Source: Prorocentrum cordatum (Eukaryota > Sar > Dinophyceae > Prorocentrales > Prorocentraceae). Taken from it: a stretch of 64,000 nt of DNA. This document shows, one piece after another, positions 42,371-54,826 of this stretch. Position numbers and translations under genes: made by a program. The notes under the pieces are model-generated. The model was not told the DNA's origin, searched no databases, and saw only the letters and a program-made list of their open reading frames with translations. The number at the start of each line of letters is the position of its first letter. The first letter of the stretch is position 1. The stretch spans positions 85,001-149,000 of the forward strand of contig CAUYUJ010018468.1 of NCBI GenBank assembly GCA_963575745.1. Reading direction: 5' to 3'.

Positions 42371-43729
42371 TCAGCACGGCCCCAGACGCTTCCAAGACGC
42401 CCCAGAAGGCCTCAGGAGGGCCCCCAAGAGGGACTCAAGAAGCCCCTCGACGCGCTCGAGCGTAGGAGCTGGGCGGGGCAGAAAACTGCGCAGCCACTGA
42501 GCGAGCAAAGGTCGGGTCGGACGGAAGAGAGGGGGTAGTACAGTCGGGGTCATCGAATCATCTCTCGTGGCCAGTTCTCCCGGCGCCTCCGAGAGCCCAA
42601 AAGAGCTCGACACCGTCTCCTCGGCGGACGCGTGGCTCAGCAGCCGCCCCCCCGGCAAGACGGCGTCAACTCGCACGAGTCCGAAGCCGAGCCTGCCCAC
42701 CCGGTGAGCGGCCGTCAGTTGCTCGCGAATAATGGATAGGCGAGCGTCTGGTGTGGCCCCAAGTCGGTGACGCTCCACCCCACCCAGTGTCGTGAAGCAC
42801 ACCGAGTCGCCGTCGACAGATGCCTGCAGGAGCAACGTGGGCAAGAGATGAGCTACGTGGATGAGGCCCTCCGCCAGCGCCGGAAGGCCGCACTGGTCAA
42901 AGTCATTTCCGCCATGCGCCACGGCGGCGCCATGACTCTGAAGCAGAACGGTGTGGCGTCTTCCAGCAGCAACTTGCGTGAAGCTCAGGCCTTCCGCTGG
43001 CGCTGGGAGGTCGCACTGGCCAAAGTCATTTCCGCCGCACGCTACAGCGGTGCCATCGCTCTGGAGCAGAACGGTGTGGCGCCCTCCAGCGGCCACTTGC
43101 GTGAAGCTCAGGCCTTCCGATGGTGCCGGGATGTCGCACTGGCCAGAGTCATTTGAGCCACACGCCACGGCGGTGCCATCTCTCTGGAGCAGAACAGTGT
43201 GGGAATCTCCAGCGGCCACTTGCATGAAGCTCTGGCCTTCCGCCGGAGCGGGAAGATCGCACTGGACCAAGCCAATCGAGCCACACGCCACGGCGGTGCC
43301 ATCGCTTTGAAGCAGAACGGTGTGGCACTCTCCAGCTGCCACTTGCGTGAAGCTCAGGCCTTCCGCCGGCGCCGGGAGGTCGCACTGGCCAAAGTCATTC
43401 CAGCCGCACGCCACCGCAGTGCCATCGCACTGGAGCAGAACAGTGTGGGAATCTCCAGCGGCCACTTGCGTGACGCTCAAGCCTTCTACTGGCGCCGGGA
43501 GGTCGCACGCCGGGAGGTCGCACTGGCCCAAGTCACCCCAGCCGCACGCCACGGCGGTGCCATCGCTCTGGAGCAGAACGGTGTGGCGTCCTCCAGCGGC
43601 CACTTGCGTAAAGCTCAGGCCTTCCGCCGGCGCCGGGAGGTCGCACTGGCCAAAGTCATTTCCGCCGCACGCCACGGCGGTGCCATCGCTCTGGAGCAGA
43701 ACGGTGTGGAAACCTCCAGCGGCGACCAT
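42371..43729 (-). CDS. RCC1-repeat (beta-propeller-like) protein, 452 aa
   Basis: Starting at ATG 43729 the protein has about seven tandem units of roughly 41 residues (VAAG..HTVLLQSDGTAVACG.NDFGQCDLPAPAEGLSFTQ), typical of the RCC1/ALS repeat family, which usually folds as a beta-propeller for protein interaction or GTPase exchange. The repeats are very similar at the DNA level, so they are recent or homogenised. One unit holds an 18-bp internal duplication (about 43497-43520). Residues after the repeats (RLSIIREQLTAAHRVG, DAVLPGGRLLS) resemble the ubiquitin-like segment I associate with dinoflagellate RCC1 proteins, an inference. The last 30 or so residues (ESLLGALLRPSG) are read from a dispersed CCAAGAG repeat, so the original C-terminus may be lost. 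Confidence 0.8.
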   Translation of the reverse strand: MVAAGGFHTVLLQSDGTAVACGGNDFGQCDLPAPAEGLSFTQVAAGGRHTVLLQSDGTAVACGWGDLGQCDLPACDLPAPVEGLSVTQVAAGDSHTVLLQCDGTAVACGWNDFGQCDLPAPAEGLSFTQVAAGECHTVLLQSDGTAVACGSIGLVQCDLPAPAEGQSFMQVAAGDSHTVLLQRDGTAVACGSNDSGQCDIPAPSEGLSFTQVAAGGRHTVLLQSDGTAVACGGNDFGQCDLPAPAEGLSFTQVAAGRRHTVLLQSHGAAVAHGGNDFDQCGLPALAEGLIHVAHLLPTLLLQASVDGDSVCFTTLGGVERHRLGATPDARLSIIREQLTAAHRVGRLGFGLVRVDAVLPGGRLLSHASAEETVSSSFGLSEAPGELATRDDSMTPTVLPPLFRPTRPLLAQWLRSFLPRPAPTLERVEGLLESLLGALLRPSGASWKRLGPC

Positions 43730-44470
43730 CTGCCATCGCCTGCCGCGGGGCTCGGGAACGCTGAGGATTGAGCGCGAAAATAACTACGGAAGGGGACGAG
43801 GAGGAGGCAGCAGCAGGCACCGCCGAAGGGCGCGCGGACGGGCGCCAGGCGAGAGGAGAGGTTAGGAGCGGGAGGGGGGAGGCAGAGGCAGAGGATAAAG
43901 GATCAGCATTGATGAACTGCCGGCGTCTGTAGACAGCCTTTGCCGCGTGACAGTCGGGTGGGCGCGGGGCGAGAGGGAGAGGATGGTCGAGGCTCGAGGT
44001 TCGAGGATCAGGATCTTGGACAACTGGTTTCTTATCGGCGGCTAGCTTCAGGGGGGTCTCGTCGTCACGGCTGCATTCCTCTAGAAGTTCTGACCAAAAC
44101 TCACCACCGCCAGAGTCAAGCGGACGATGTTAGATGGTAGAGGATGCAGAAGAGGAAGTGGCGGTGGTGGTACTCAGCACGTGGTCTCTCTACAGTCGCA
44201 ACTGCGGTCGTGACCGCCGCGCGCTTTCAGTGTAGAAGGCCTTCCAGCACTGAAATCAAACTCAGCACTGCCACCCCTGCGACTTGCTATCCAATCAGGC
44301 TGCGCCAGGGATAACGTTAGCTGGAGTCGAGAGGCAAGAAGAGGAGGAGGCGGAGGAAGAGGACTGCCCCCTTGAACGACGGCACGTCCGCCCTCTCGTG
44401 CTGGACAGCCATCGTCGGAGGGTGCGCGCCAACCTGCCAGCTCTCATGGGAGGAGCCTGGGCGGGCTTAG
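43730..44470. other. RCC1 gene upstream region, no gene recognised
   Basis: GC-rich unique sequence. I see no promoter element; dinoflagellate promoters usually lack a recognisable TATA box. Confidence 0.4.
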
Positions 44471-44760
44471 TGCAGGAGGCACTGCTCAAGACGCCAGCCG
44501 CGTTCAGCCAAAATGGCAAGGTCGGGAACTTCTGCTTGGCGTGTCGCGGCGACGGCCCTGGCGACACGCTATGCCCTGCAAGCTGATAGCGCGTCGCTCT
44601 GCTCCGCGGGGCGGAAGGCGACGCCAGGAGAATCGAGACGTGGTCAGCGTGACGCACCGAAGCGAGGTGAGTCAGAACTGACGGCGCGAGACGCTAACCA
44701 AAAGTGTCCAACCGTAACGCAGGAGGCACTGCTCAAGACGCTGGCCGCTTCCACCTGGAA
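44471..44760. repeat. direct repeat pair 245 bp apart
   Basis: GCAGGAGGCACTGCTCAAGA followed by CGC(C/T)(A/G)GCCGC occurs at about 44474 and 44719. The sequence between is unique. Confidence 0.72.
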
Positions 44761-45469
44761 TGGCAGCCCCACGTATACTGCTGCCGCGTCTCTGGGTCAC
44801 TCCCCCCTTACCTGCTCGGTCCCGGCTCCCAAAACACTGTCAAAACGCTGTCGCGGAAGTAGGACCAGCAACGATGAGAAGCTGGGGCATCGGTCAAAAG
44901 ACATCCCTTTCCGAATGAGATACGGCGATCTCGAAGTGACATCCGATGGGCTAGTAGGCACCATGGGTCGCATTGGCTACCCTGCGGGTGCGCCCGCGAA
45001 ACCTCCTACAGGTTCGTGGGACTGGGCACGCTAGTGTCAGTGAAACCTGGCTCTCGCACAGACGGACCGTCGAGGCCTGAGTGTCAGATGCCGTCCAACC
45101 TAGTTGCCTCGGAATCATCGATTTCAAATGATTTTCACCAAGGATTCCACTTTCCAGCAGTGCCTAAGCATATGCACCCTCATCCTCCTTCTCTTCGTCC
45201 TCCTCTTCATGCTCCTTCTTGACCTTGTCGTCTCTCTCCTCCTCCTCCTCACCTTCTCCTCCTCCTCCTCCTCCCCCTCCTCCCCCTCCTCCTCTTCCTC
45301 CTCCTCCTCCTCCACCCCCTCCTTCCCAATCTGCAGATGACTCTGCAAGTCTGCAGAAATAATCACATGGTGGTCAATGGAGATAGGTACTGGGAAGACT
45401 GCGGATGCCTCCGCAGGCCCAAGGCCGAGCAAGAAAATCCTTACACCACACAGCATCTGGGGGTCACAG
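44761..45469. other. no assigned gene; TCC microsatellite at 45236-45315
   Basis: Unique sequence, then an interrupted (TCC)n tract. Its Glu-rich and Ser-rich frames are not credible genes. Confidence 0.45.
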
Positions 45470-45652
45470 AACAGTGCGGTGAGACCGCGCGGTGATCTCG
45501 AAACCCTCGAAATCCCTAAAGACCGCACCGCACGGTCCCTCGGTTTTGGGACCTGCGAGGCTCCAATCGCCCGAAACGTCCTCAAACCCCAATACCGTGC
45601 AGTCACCCCGAATCCCCGTTGGCTCACCACACGGTGTGGTTACCGCACTGTT
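45470..45652. repeat. 183-bp inverted-repeat unit
   Basis: AACAGTGCGGT (45470-45480) is inverted at 45642-45652. Inside are further GCACGGT/ACCGCGCGG motifs. Its right edge resembles that of the 37352-37475 unit. Confidence 0.58.
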
Positions 45653-46670
45653 TGGAGGCCCCCGAGGCGCGCGAGCAGAGAGAAGGGCATGCAGCCACCA
45701 CGCCGTCAGCATTCTGCTAAGCCTTAACGCGCTCCCATTCGCGAGCTGCACCTCCCGTCGTGGTCCCACTCCGGGCGCACACAGAGGGGGAAATGCTCAA
45801 ACTCGCGACCCCCGGTCCCTCCGCCCCATCCTGCCGCGCATCCCTCGTCCTTCTGCCTCCCCGTTACAGGCGGAGACCTGACAGAGGACACAAAACAAAC
45901 TCTCGGCTCCCGAACGAGTTCACCAAAGTATCAGAAAGCTCGTAAACAGGAGCAAGACGAAGACCGAGCAGGTCACCCGGCAAGCGCCTGCTTCACGGGC
46001 CCTTTCCGTGAGAGGCCTGGGGTGTCATGCCTTCCTGGCGGCCCGGCCCACCACGACCAATTGCGCAGCCGTCTCAACTGACAAGTGCGAAACGTTCGCC
46101 ACGACCGACCCACAACCAACAGGGCTTTTGTGGTGTGGACCGATGCGCGATGAGGCGCAACCAGGTCTAACGATTTCTTTGGCATGACCCGCAGCCCCAT
46201 CCAGACTCGACAATCAGCCTACGATGAATGCGGGCACCATGCCTTCCCCCCCTCTCTTCCTACCTCTCCAATCTCGGCTCGAGGGTCCCTGACCCAGTAC
46301 GCAACCGCGACGCCGAGCGCCCCGCAGCCTGCTCTGGCCTCGCGAGACCGAACTCGCCGTGACAGACTGGCGTCGATCTTGTCAGTTCCGCGAGCGCACC
46401 ATGGCTACGAAAGGCCCTCGCCGTGCGTCCCCTGCACCACGGCAGCCCAAGCCACCAAGTAAGGGCCGCGGAAAGACGACCTTGATCGATCGACAGGTAC
46501 CAACCTCAGTCGGAAGGAAGCCTGCCTCGCCACCCCTAGAGCAATGGTGGCGTCGACCGAGCAGTCGCTGCATACAACGCACACGCTCGTCACCATCACA
46601 CCAACCTCGAGACAATTGACCAACAGCACCGCTCCGACCGACGCTGGCTCAGGAGCGAGATAATGAGATT
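45653..46670. other. about 1 kb without a recognised gene
   Basis: Unique sequence; it may be the 5' region of LINE-4, which starts downstream. Confidence 0.35.
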
Positions 46671-48891
46671 GTGAGGGGGAACCAGATCAGCTACAACATG
46701 CTGCACTACTCCCTCGTGTACGACGAGGCTTCAGAACGTGACCCACCACCTGCAGGAGTCGCGGTCGACGCCGATGCCCACCAGGGCAAAGGCAGGGCTC
46801 CTCTCACCAGCTTCGATGCGCAAAGCTGGGACGTCTCCGTTACCACCGCGCCTGCCAGAACGAGCGACGGAACCTCGTACACCAGCAGCATCTCACTCCA
46901 CGCGCTGGAGGACGGCGACCGCTTGCCACAGCAGATGCACACGCAAGATAATACTCTAGAGCTTGTCGCCCTGGAACCCATCAACACCGACAAGCCAGGA
47001 CAACCATTCCGAAACCCTGTGCTCTGCCTCACGGCCAGGGCTACCAAGCCTATGCCAGGTCACATCCAAGGGGCCATGCACCAGCTAGGACGGGAAGAGG
47101 TAAAGTCCCTCCGAAACGTCGGCCGGATCACCCTTGACCCAGCGGACAACGTCGCTTGGATCCGCGCCGCAACCTGCAAGGCAACCGCCACGGCGATCAC
47201 ACCCGCACTCGAGGAACCGTTCTCGGCTCAGTTCGTAGGAGCTACACCCATCAACGGCAACAGCATCCCATGCGGACCAGGCACGGCACAACAAATGGCC
47301 AAAGAACGCAACAAATCAGCCGAACGGGACGTCTCGCGCAAACAGCTCGGTGACGACCTCACGGACGCGCTCACAGCCGTGTTCACGTCCCGCCTCCGTG
47401 CCGCACAAGTGCAAGAAGCCATGGAGCTCTTAGGTCGCCACGGCACCACAATCGGCAAGCGCAAGCCCACGGCTACCTTCGGGATCAAGCCAGCAGTCGT
47501 GCCCGTGGTTCCCGCCGCCTTGGGGCAAGGAGACATTCAGTTCGACATCAGAGATCATGGAACCAAAGGGCCCCCCGCCCAATGACTACATCATCGCGCG
47601 GTACCCAGATGGCCACCAAACCGCGTTTCAGGAAGCATGCGACACCTCAGCCAAGCACAAAACGCACGGCCGTCCGTTCGGACAAAAGAGTGGGCACCAG
47701 AATCAAACCCGACATCGAGGGAGAGAAACAAGTCGCCCTGGAACTACGGGGAACTGACGCCGCACTCGCCAACACCAAGTACCGCAGCACGGGCATCGGG
47801 CCGCAGCGCGCCACCAGGACGCACATCGCCAAGGTTCTGGCATCCATCAAATGGCACTGCGGTGCCCCGCCCACAGGATGGGACAACATCACCAGGGGCG
47901 ATTTCGCCATAGTCAAAGTGGCGAACCCCCACCGAGCGCTACACTCCACGTTCACGACTCCACCACCCCTGGGCAACTGCCAATGTCGAGGCGCATGCCC
48001 CTGCCAAAGCTGATCCCCCAAAAGAACCAACGGCTACGATCGTCTCACCAGGGGCCATCGCTACGGAGAAACCCGTGGAGGGATCGCCCACGGGGGGGGG
48101 TAGGGTCAGACGCCCCCCAAATCCCTGCAGGAAATGGTGGTCACCAGACCGCACCTTCAAGCGCTGCTGAAACCTCCACCGAGTTCAGGAACGCCACTGC
48201 CGCCGAGCGCCTCACCGCTTAGGAAAAAGCAGCGCAGCAGCAGCGCACGGGGTTCTCGCAAACGAGGCAGCAGCATCAATATGGAAACCACCACATACAT
48301 CGGCGGTAGCCACCTTGCCAGAAACGACGCTGCCGACTGCGACATGCTGGGCGGCGCCGGCCGAATTCAAGGCACTGACGCCCCAGTTTTGTCTGCCAAC
48401 GAGCAGCACGCGGCAACGGACTACGGTGAGTTCTCCGTCAAGGAGTGAGTACCACGACTGGAGTCCAAAGTATCACCGACCAAGCAGACGCGAGGTTCAG
48501 AGAACTGGGGGCTGACCAGCAGCAACTTGCCGAAAACGTCATGCGGGTCGAAACAACCGTCACCAGCGTAGCCACCAGTCAGGCCACCCTCGCGCAGCAA
48601 TGCAACCAACTCGAACAAGGGCTCTACACGGCCCAATCCGAGCAAACCGGCATGAACATTGATCTGAGGGCCTTCATGAGCCACAGGGCGCCTCTCGTCT
48701 CGATCGCCCGAGCACGATCGATACAGGCTGTTCAGAAACCACCTGACCCTGTGCCGACCCCGAGTGGACTCGCCAGCGAGGCCAGCCTTGCTAGCACGTC
48801 CAGGAACCACGGCTCAAGGGGCAACGACTGGGTGCCCGACCAAGCAGATACCCCGCACTCCATGCCAGCACCACCGCCGGGACCGCATTGA
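46671..48891 (+). pseudogene. LINE-4 ORF1-like region: three overlapping or adjacent frames
   Basis: Three plus-strand frames follow each other: 46671-47585 (about 304 codons), 47582-48013 (143) and 48445-48891 (148). The first stop and the next ATG overlap as ATGA (47582-47585). The first frame includes ALTAVFTSRLRAAQVQEAME, the second LASIKWHCGAPPTGWDN, and the third a coiled-coil-like run DQADARFRELGADQQQLAEN continuing to QCNQLEQGLYTAQSEQ. The order and the last two segments resemble ORF1 proteins of dinoflagellate LINEs as I know them. No endonuclease or RT is visible downstream, so it would be a 5' fragment. The function is inferred. Confidence 0.45.
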
Positions 48892-50295
48892 CGGGGCCTC
48901 GATGGGCCCCCCATCACCCCATCAAGGTTACACGCATCGCGGGATTTTGGGACTCGCTAGATGCTAAGTTCGTCTCCTTTCCGTCGTTCAGGGGTTGACG
49001 GCGGCTTGAGCTTGCTTGCGCTCGTATAGCTCGCGTCTACAACAAGTGGCTTAGCGACGCCCGCCTAGCCCGCCGCGAACCAGCATCCGCCAGCGTCGGT
49101 CTAGCGTGAATTGTCTCGGCCCTATGAGAACTCTCGCGCGCGCCCCGACCACGATCGCCGGCGCGCTCCTAAGTGACACAGGGATAGGGACTCCAGTCCC
49201 GCCCCGCAAGCAGTACCCCCCCCCCAGCGAATAAGACCTGATGTTACACAATATTTCGACAGCGTCGGCGACGAGAAGCACCGCGCTGCCCTTGCAGCGT
49301 CGTCCGAGTTCCCGCGCAGCGGCGACCAGAAAGCCGACAGGACATTTGCCCCAAGGAGCACGGCCACCCACCGGAACCAGCGGAGCACACAGGAGGGCCC
49401 AGCGCGCCAGCTCTCTGTGCCCACGGCAGCAGCATCCCGTGCCAACAGCGGGACACGCAGAAGCGATGCAGACTCCACGATGGACAACGAGCTGCACTCC
49501 CTCCAGCGCCGCCCGCGGAACGAGGCACCGTGCGCATCGTTCGGGCTCTTCGGCCACGTGCGCCACGCCCCACGGGGCTGCGTGCCCCGAGCTCACCCAC
49601 GGCGTGCGGGCGCTGGCACGGCGAGCACTGGCACGGCGGCGCCACCAGTGCAGAGAGGTCGCCCGAAGGCCACGGGCCTCCAGACGCGCGCGGCCACTGG
49701 CCGAGGGGCACCCTGCCCCGATGCCGCAAGCAACTGCAAGAGAGGACCCCATCCAGGGCCCCGACTCCGCGAGCAGTCCTGGGGACGACCCCACTGAAGA
49801 GCCTGACGAGGAGGCGCTCCTCTCGGGCATGGAATGTTTGGCCGAAGAATCGCACCTCTCTTGTGCGCGCGCAGGGACCCGGCACAAAGAAACACAGCCC
49901 AGGATCGCCCTGCCTTGCTGTCTACTTGTCGTGCCACTCCTTGTCGATGCAGTGTCCGCATTTTCAGTTGTACTGTGTGCTGCTATACTGCCTGCACTTC
50001 CCTTGCGAACGGCAGCAACGTGTGCCCACAACCTTGGCACCCGACCCGAAGCAATGTTAGGGGAGCAGCCCTATCTCTGTTTGGCGTGCTGACTGCCGAT
50101 CTTTACCTGACCAGCCAGCGGTTGAATCTGGCGCGCAATCCAAATCCGCCTCCCTCCTCCCTCCTCCCTCCGGCCTCTCACCCTCCCCCTGGCAGACGGG
50201 GGGGGAGGAGGGCTGCCCCTCCCCAGCCTCGGGAAGCAGCTCCGCGACCTCCGCGTCAAGCCTGGGGCCCCCAGGGGGGCGGCGGCGGGGAGGAG
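48892..50295. other. about 1.4 kb, open frames without a recognised domain
   Basis: A plus-strand frame at 49241-50092 is open for about 283 codons and ends with a Cys/Leu-rich tail. Minus-strand frames of comparable length overlap it. Neither shows a motif I can name; a decayed retroelement body is possible given the position after LINE-4 ORF1. Confidence 0.3.
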
Positions 50296-50400
50296 AAAAG
50301 CAGGACCAAGAGGAGGAAGGGAGGAAGAGAAGAAGGAGGAGGAGGAAGAAGAGGAAGAGGAGGAGGAGGAGGAGGAGGAAGAAGAAAAGGAAGGGGGGGG
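50296..50400. repeat. GGA/GAA microsatellite
   Basis: An interrupted purine-only tract. Confidence 0.88.
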
Positions 50401-52239
50401 AGCCCGGCAACGGCTGGAAAGGCGCCACCACAACCGCATGCAAAATCAAACGCGTCAGGGTTCAAGGTCCCCGGGGGCGGCACAACTTGCCAATGGCGCC
50501 GCCGTGCTCGAACCCCGAGAGGCTCAGCCTCACGGGAGGCGAGCTCGAAGAAGGCATGGCCTCGCACAAGGTCAACCCTCTCCCCCCTCCTCCCGCCCCC
50601 ACCCCCCCCCGGACGAAGCAGAAAGACAGATGCCGGAGCGGGGGGGACCAGCAGCGGAGGGCCATCCAGGCCCATTTTCCTCGCGAAATGATCCCGCTCT
50701 CTCGGAGAGCACCAGTGGCCCGAGACACGACAAAACTTGTCTGGGTGGAGAGCCGGTCTTGCAAGATCCAGACCAACTGCCTCTCACGCCCAGCCGAACG
50801 GATCCCCGCGCAATCACGTGAGCTGACTTGCCGCCATGGCCTCCAACAGCATAGACCGAGCCGCAGGAGGTGCAGAAGCTAGCGATCCAGGGACCCGACC
50901 CTGGGAGTGCGAAGCCTCCGCCTCAAGGATGGCACGATCACGCGCAGGCCAAACGTGAAGGTCAGGCCACTCAGCCCGAGGCCCGACAGGACCCGTGAGG
51001 CCCCCAACCTCACGCCACCCCCCCCGAGGCAGGGGGCAGCACAGGGTCCAATTCGAGCTGGATGTGCTTCAGCCCATTATCTGGCGTGATCGAACAGCTT
51101 GCTGTCCCTTATGCGAGCATCCTGCTCTGCAGAACACTTACACAGGAGTTTGGACCATTCACAACAACCAAACAACACGCCAGTCGGCCTCGGGGATCCT
51201 TCCAAGCGGAGCACTCTCTTTGGAATACTCGTCGAAGGCTGTATTCTCTAGGTACTCCAGACAGCTGAGCGTACCATCTTCAACACCTCTCAGCGTGCTG
51301 TGAGCTGGTACCTTATGCCAGCGAACTCCTTTCAAGCTTGACACGGGCCTGTTGCCACAGCTGTGACGGAGCATCAGCAGGGTTGACTCTCTTCCTCCTC
51401 CTCCTCCTCCTCCTCCTCCTCCTCCTCCTCCTCCTTTCTCATCTCCCATCCCTCGTCACTCCTTCATTATCTCTCCTCCCTCCCCTTCGCGTCCCACCTA
51501 ATCCGCTTCGCAGGGGTAGCCCCGTGCGGAGCCAGAAGCAGAGTCTAGGCAACAAGAGATACCTCCAAAAGATAAGACAGCAGCACCGCGCGGGTTCTGT
51601 AGCGTGGGATCGAAACACGCACGCCAATGTCCTGAACAGCGGACTAGCCGTGACCTATGCTGGCGCGTTGGAACACCGCCGGGAACCTCTGGGCCGTCGC
51701 CAGGTCGATGCTGCGGGCAACCTCGCGGGCACGTCATCGGTCACCACTGGGCGCCAAAGCATGGGTGGAGAAGCAGCGGTGATCGAGCGACCACATACAG
51801 GAGAGAAGATCGGCGGACAGTCATGATAATGAGAAGCAAGCGGACGCTTGCTAACTTCAAGGGCGGCGTCGGCAGCGGCTGCGGCGGCGGCCACGACGGC
51901 ATCGGCAGAGACCGCGGCGGCGGCAGCTGGGTCTTCTGCTGAACGGCAAGGGGCCCAATCTCCTCAATGAGAGACAGCCACCCGGGCTGTGATCGCATGT
52001 AGCCGGCGGGTTCCCATGATTCAAGCGCACTGCCCAAATCGCAAGGTGCGGACCACACCATGAAAGCTCTCGGCATCGATCGCGGCCACGGGCGAATCTG
52101 TTGGCGCGCGTGGAGGGCGGAACGTCAAACCGAAGTCAGTGCGCACTACGACTGCTGGAGCCACGGCTGCATATGTCATACCACATAGCCCCGCAACAGT
52201 GTCAAGAAGAGTGAGCTGCTCCTCCAAACCCTCCTCCTC
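50401..52239. other. about 1.8 kb without an assigned gene; TCC tract at 51390-51436
   Basis: Mixed unique sequence. Several frames of 60-160 codons exist; none carries a recognisable domain. Confidence 0.35.
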
Positions 52240-52386
52240 CTCCTTTTTGTTCCTCATCCTTTTCCTCCTCCTCCTCCTCCGCCTCCTCCTCCTCCTCCTC
52301 CTCCTCCTCCTCCTCCTCCTCCTCCTCCTCCTCCTCCTCCTCCTCCTCCTCCTCCTCCTCCTCCTCCTCCTCCTCCTCCTCCTCCT
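52240..52386. repeat. pure (TCC)n microsatellite
   Basis: An almost uninterrupted (CTC)n of about 120 bp with a short imperfect lead-in. Confidence 0.95.
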
Positions 52387-53485
52387 ATTACCCAAGCGAC
52401 GTACCCAACCTTTGGGCAACGCGGTGCATGAGTAGTTCAGGATTGCTACAACGGGGGCGATGACGTAAAATGGACGCATATGCTTTTGCGAGCAGCAATC
52501 GGAAGGCCCGCAGGCACCCGATCAAGAGATAAAAGCGTGGTAGAGATCACTAACTAGTTGAACCCTTGAATCAGTGGGGCAGGGGCAACGACCCAGAGGA
52601 GCAGACAGGCAGGAGACTGGAAATATAAGCCACGAAGCAACAACATGACATGGCGAGATCGCGGGAATGACGACGAAAGGAGCGCAGAGGAAGGACTGGG
52701 ACGAACATTCGAGGCATGCCAACAGTTTGTTACATCCGCTGCAAGATGCAAGAGCTGCGCAACGCCGAACTGCAATGCTAGCAGAAGGTCACGGCAGCAG
52801 CAAAAGGACGCGGCAGCGGCAACAGCAATAGAGCGCAAGGGCAAGAGGGGAGAGGGGCGAAGAACGGGTTGACAGACACGAGCATGATACCTCTGCATCA
52901 TGCTTTGGCACGTGCGCAAAAAAAAAAAAAACGAATCCTCAGCTAAACTCTTCTGCAAGCGCACCCGGAATGCTGGAACCACACGCCCGCGAACAGCGAG
53001 GCTCGCATGGAAACAAAGAATCGGGCAAGGGTTTGATCGAGGTCATAAATCAGGTCGTTGGGCCCAAGGCAAGGAGGGGCGAAGACTGAGAAGCGAAGGC
53101 GAACGGAGAACCCGACGCGTCAGCGGGGCAAGCAAAAGGACTTGGCAGGCGCATGGGGGGGGGGGGGGGGCGACGACGAGAGGAAAGCAGCGGAAGGACA
53201 CCGACCACGTTTCGAACCAAGCTAGCAGGCATGCACAGTCAGCGCAAGAAACGCGACAGGCCGAGCTGCCCTGCCAGCCGCTCGCCCCCCCCCACAACCA
53301 AAAAAAATCACTTCTCAGCGCAGGAGGCAAAAAACGCGCAGGCGCGCCGCGAGGTCCACGGGCGGTCCGCGAGACAGAAACTGCAGCCGTGGGTCCCGAA
53401 TCATCAGGAGATCCCCAGCCTTCGTGGCCCTGGAAAGCATCGCGTAAAGGTGCAGCCGCCGGGCGCCGCGGTCGTCGTCGTCTTT
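52387..53485. other. about 1.1 kb without an assigned gene
   Basis: Unique sequence with A and G homopolymers (52918-52931, 53156-53169). A plus-strand frame of about 197 codons (52900-53493) is basic and without recognisable domain. Confidence 0.35.
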
Positions 53486-54345
53486 TTACCTAACAGCGAA
53501 GACTAATAGGTTTCTAGTAGGATCAAAAGAGAGCATCATGACTCCCCAGGGGGGTCTGGGCGGGATCCGGCGATCTGCCGGCGCTCTGCCGCCGCCACCC
53601 AAATCGCCTGAGACATCCTCGCAAAATCGTTTTTGGCGCTCCCAGAACTCCACTCCCGGGCCACATTTTGAATGCCCGGAGCCAACTGTAGGCCACTTCG
53701 TGCTCTTCGATTTCCCAGAACTCCATTCCCGGGCTCATTTTTACCTAACAGCGAAGACTGATAGGTTTTTAGTGGTGTCAACAAAAAACATCTGATGACT
53801 CAGAAGGGAGGTCTGGGCGGCATCCGGACAGCGAGGGCCGGGCTCAGGGCCGGCCTCATTTTAAGCAAACAGTCACACACTTCGTGCTCTACGACTTCCC
53901 GGAACTCCACTCCCGGGCCACATTTTGAATGCCCGAACCCAAGTGTAAGCCACTTCGTGCTCTACGACTTCCCAGAACTCCATTCCCGGGCCACATTTTG
54001 AATGCCCGAAGCCAACTGTAGGCCACTTCGTGCTCTTCGACTTCCCAGAATTCCACTCCCTGGCCACATTTTGGATGCTCGGAGCCAACTGTAGGCCACT
54101 TCGTGCTCTTCGACTTCCCAGAACTTCATTCCCGGGCGACATTTTGGATGCCCGGAGCCAACTGTAGGCCACTTCGTGCTCTTCGACTTCCCAAAACTCC
54201 ACTCCCGGGCCACATTTTTGATGCTCGGAGCTAACTGTAGGCCACTTCGTGCTCTTCGACTTCCCAGAACTCTACTCCCAGGCTACATTTTGAATGCCCA
54301 GAGCCAACTGTAGGCCACTTCGTGATCTTCGGGCCACATTTTGCT
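53486..54345. repeat. 73-bp satellite with a recurring leader, cluster 1
   Basis: TTCGTGCTCTTCGACTTCCC recurs at exact 73-bp steps (53883, 53956, 54029, 54102, 54175, 54248, 54321), with further units at about 53640-53740. A leader of about 110 bp, beginning CCTAACAGCGAAGACTGATA and including GGTCTGGGCGG, precedes the units at 53490 and 53744 and again at 55561 in cluster 2. The leader and array therefore move or duplicate together. Confidence 0.92.
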
Positions 54346-54757
54346 TATTGGATGTCCCCGTCGTATCTCTCGCCACCCGATTGCCGGTTTGTTCTGTTCG
54401 TCATCGTGCAGGGCAAGACGGCGGACCCAGGCGTCATCGTGCACTGGACGTTTCCGCCAGAATCTAATACTTGTAGTAGCAGTCGTAGGAGGAGCAGGAG
54501 GAGCAGGAGAAGCAGGACGAGGGAGGCTCCTTACTCTTTCCTCCCTCCCCTTTCTCCCTTCATTTCTGTACTGGGTACCCGACCCTTTATGACGTCCTCC
54601 GCAGGCCTGGGTGGTCCACTCAGGCCGCGGGGGAGGATAGGGGGAGGTGGGGTCTTCTTCTTTCCCTAAACAGCTTGATCCTCGTCGCCAGTACTGAGGA
54701 GGGGGGGGTGCACCGTTCCCTCGGATGGGCACACCCCCCCTCCGGGAGCTCTCGATC
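54346..54757. other. no gene recognised
   Basis: Unique sequence with a small AGGAGCAGGAGG patch near 54490. Confidence 0.4.

Positions 54758-54822
<65 letters not shown>
54758..54822. repeat. (TC)n dinucleotide microsatellite
   Basis: A pure CT repeat of about 58 bp. Confidence 0.97.
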
Positions 54823-54826
<4 letters not shown>

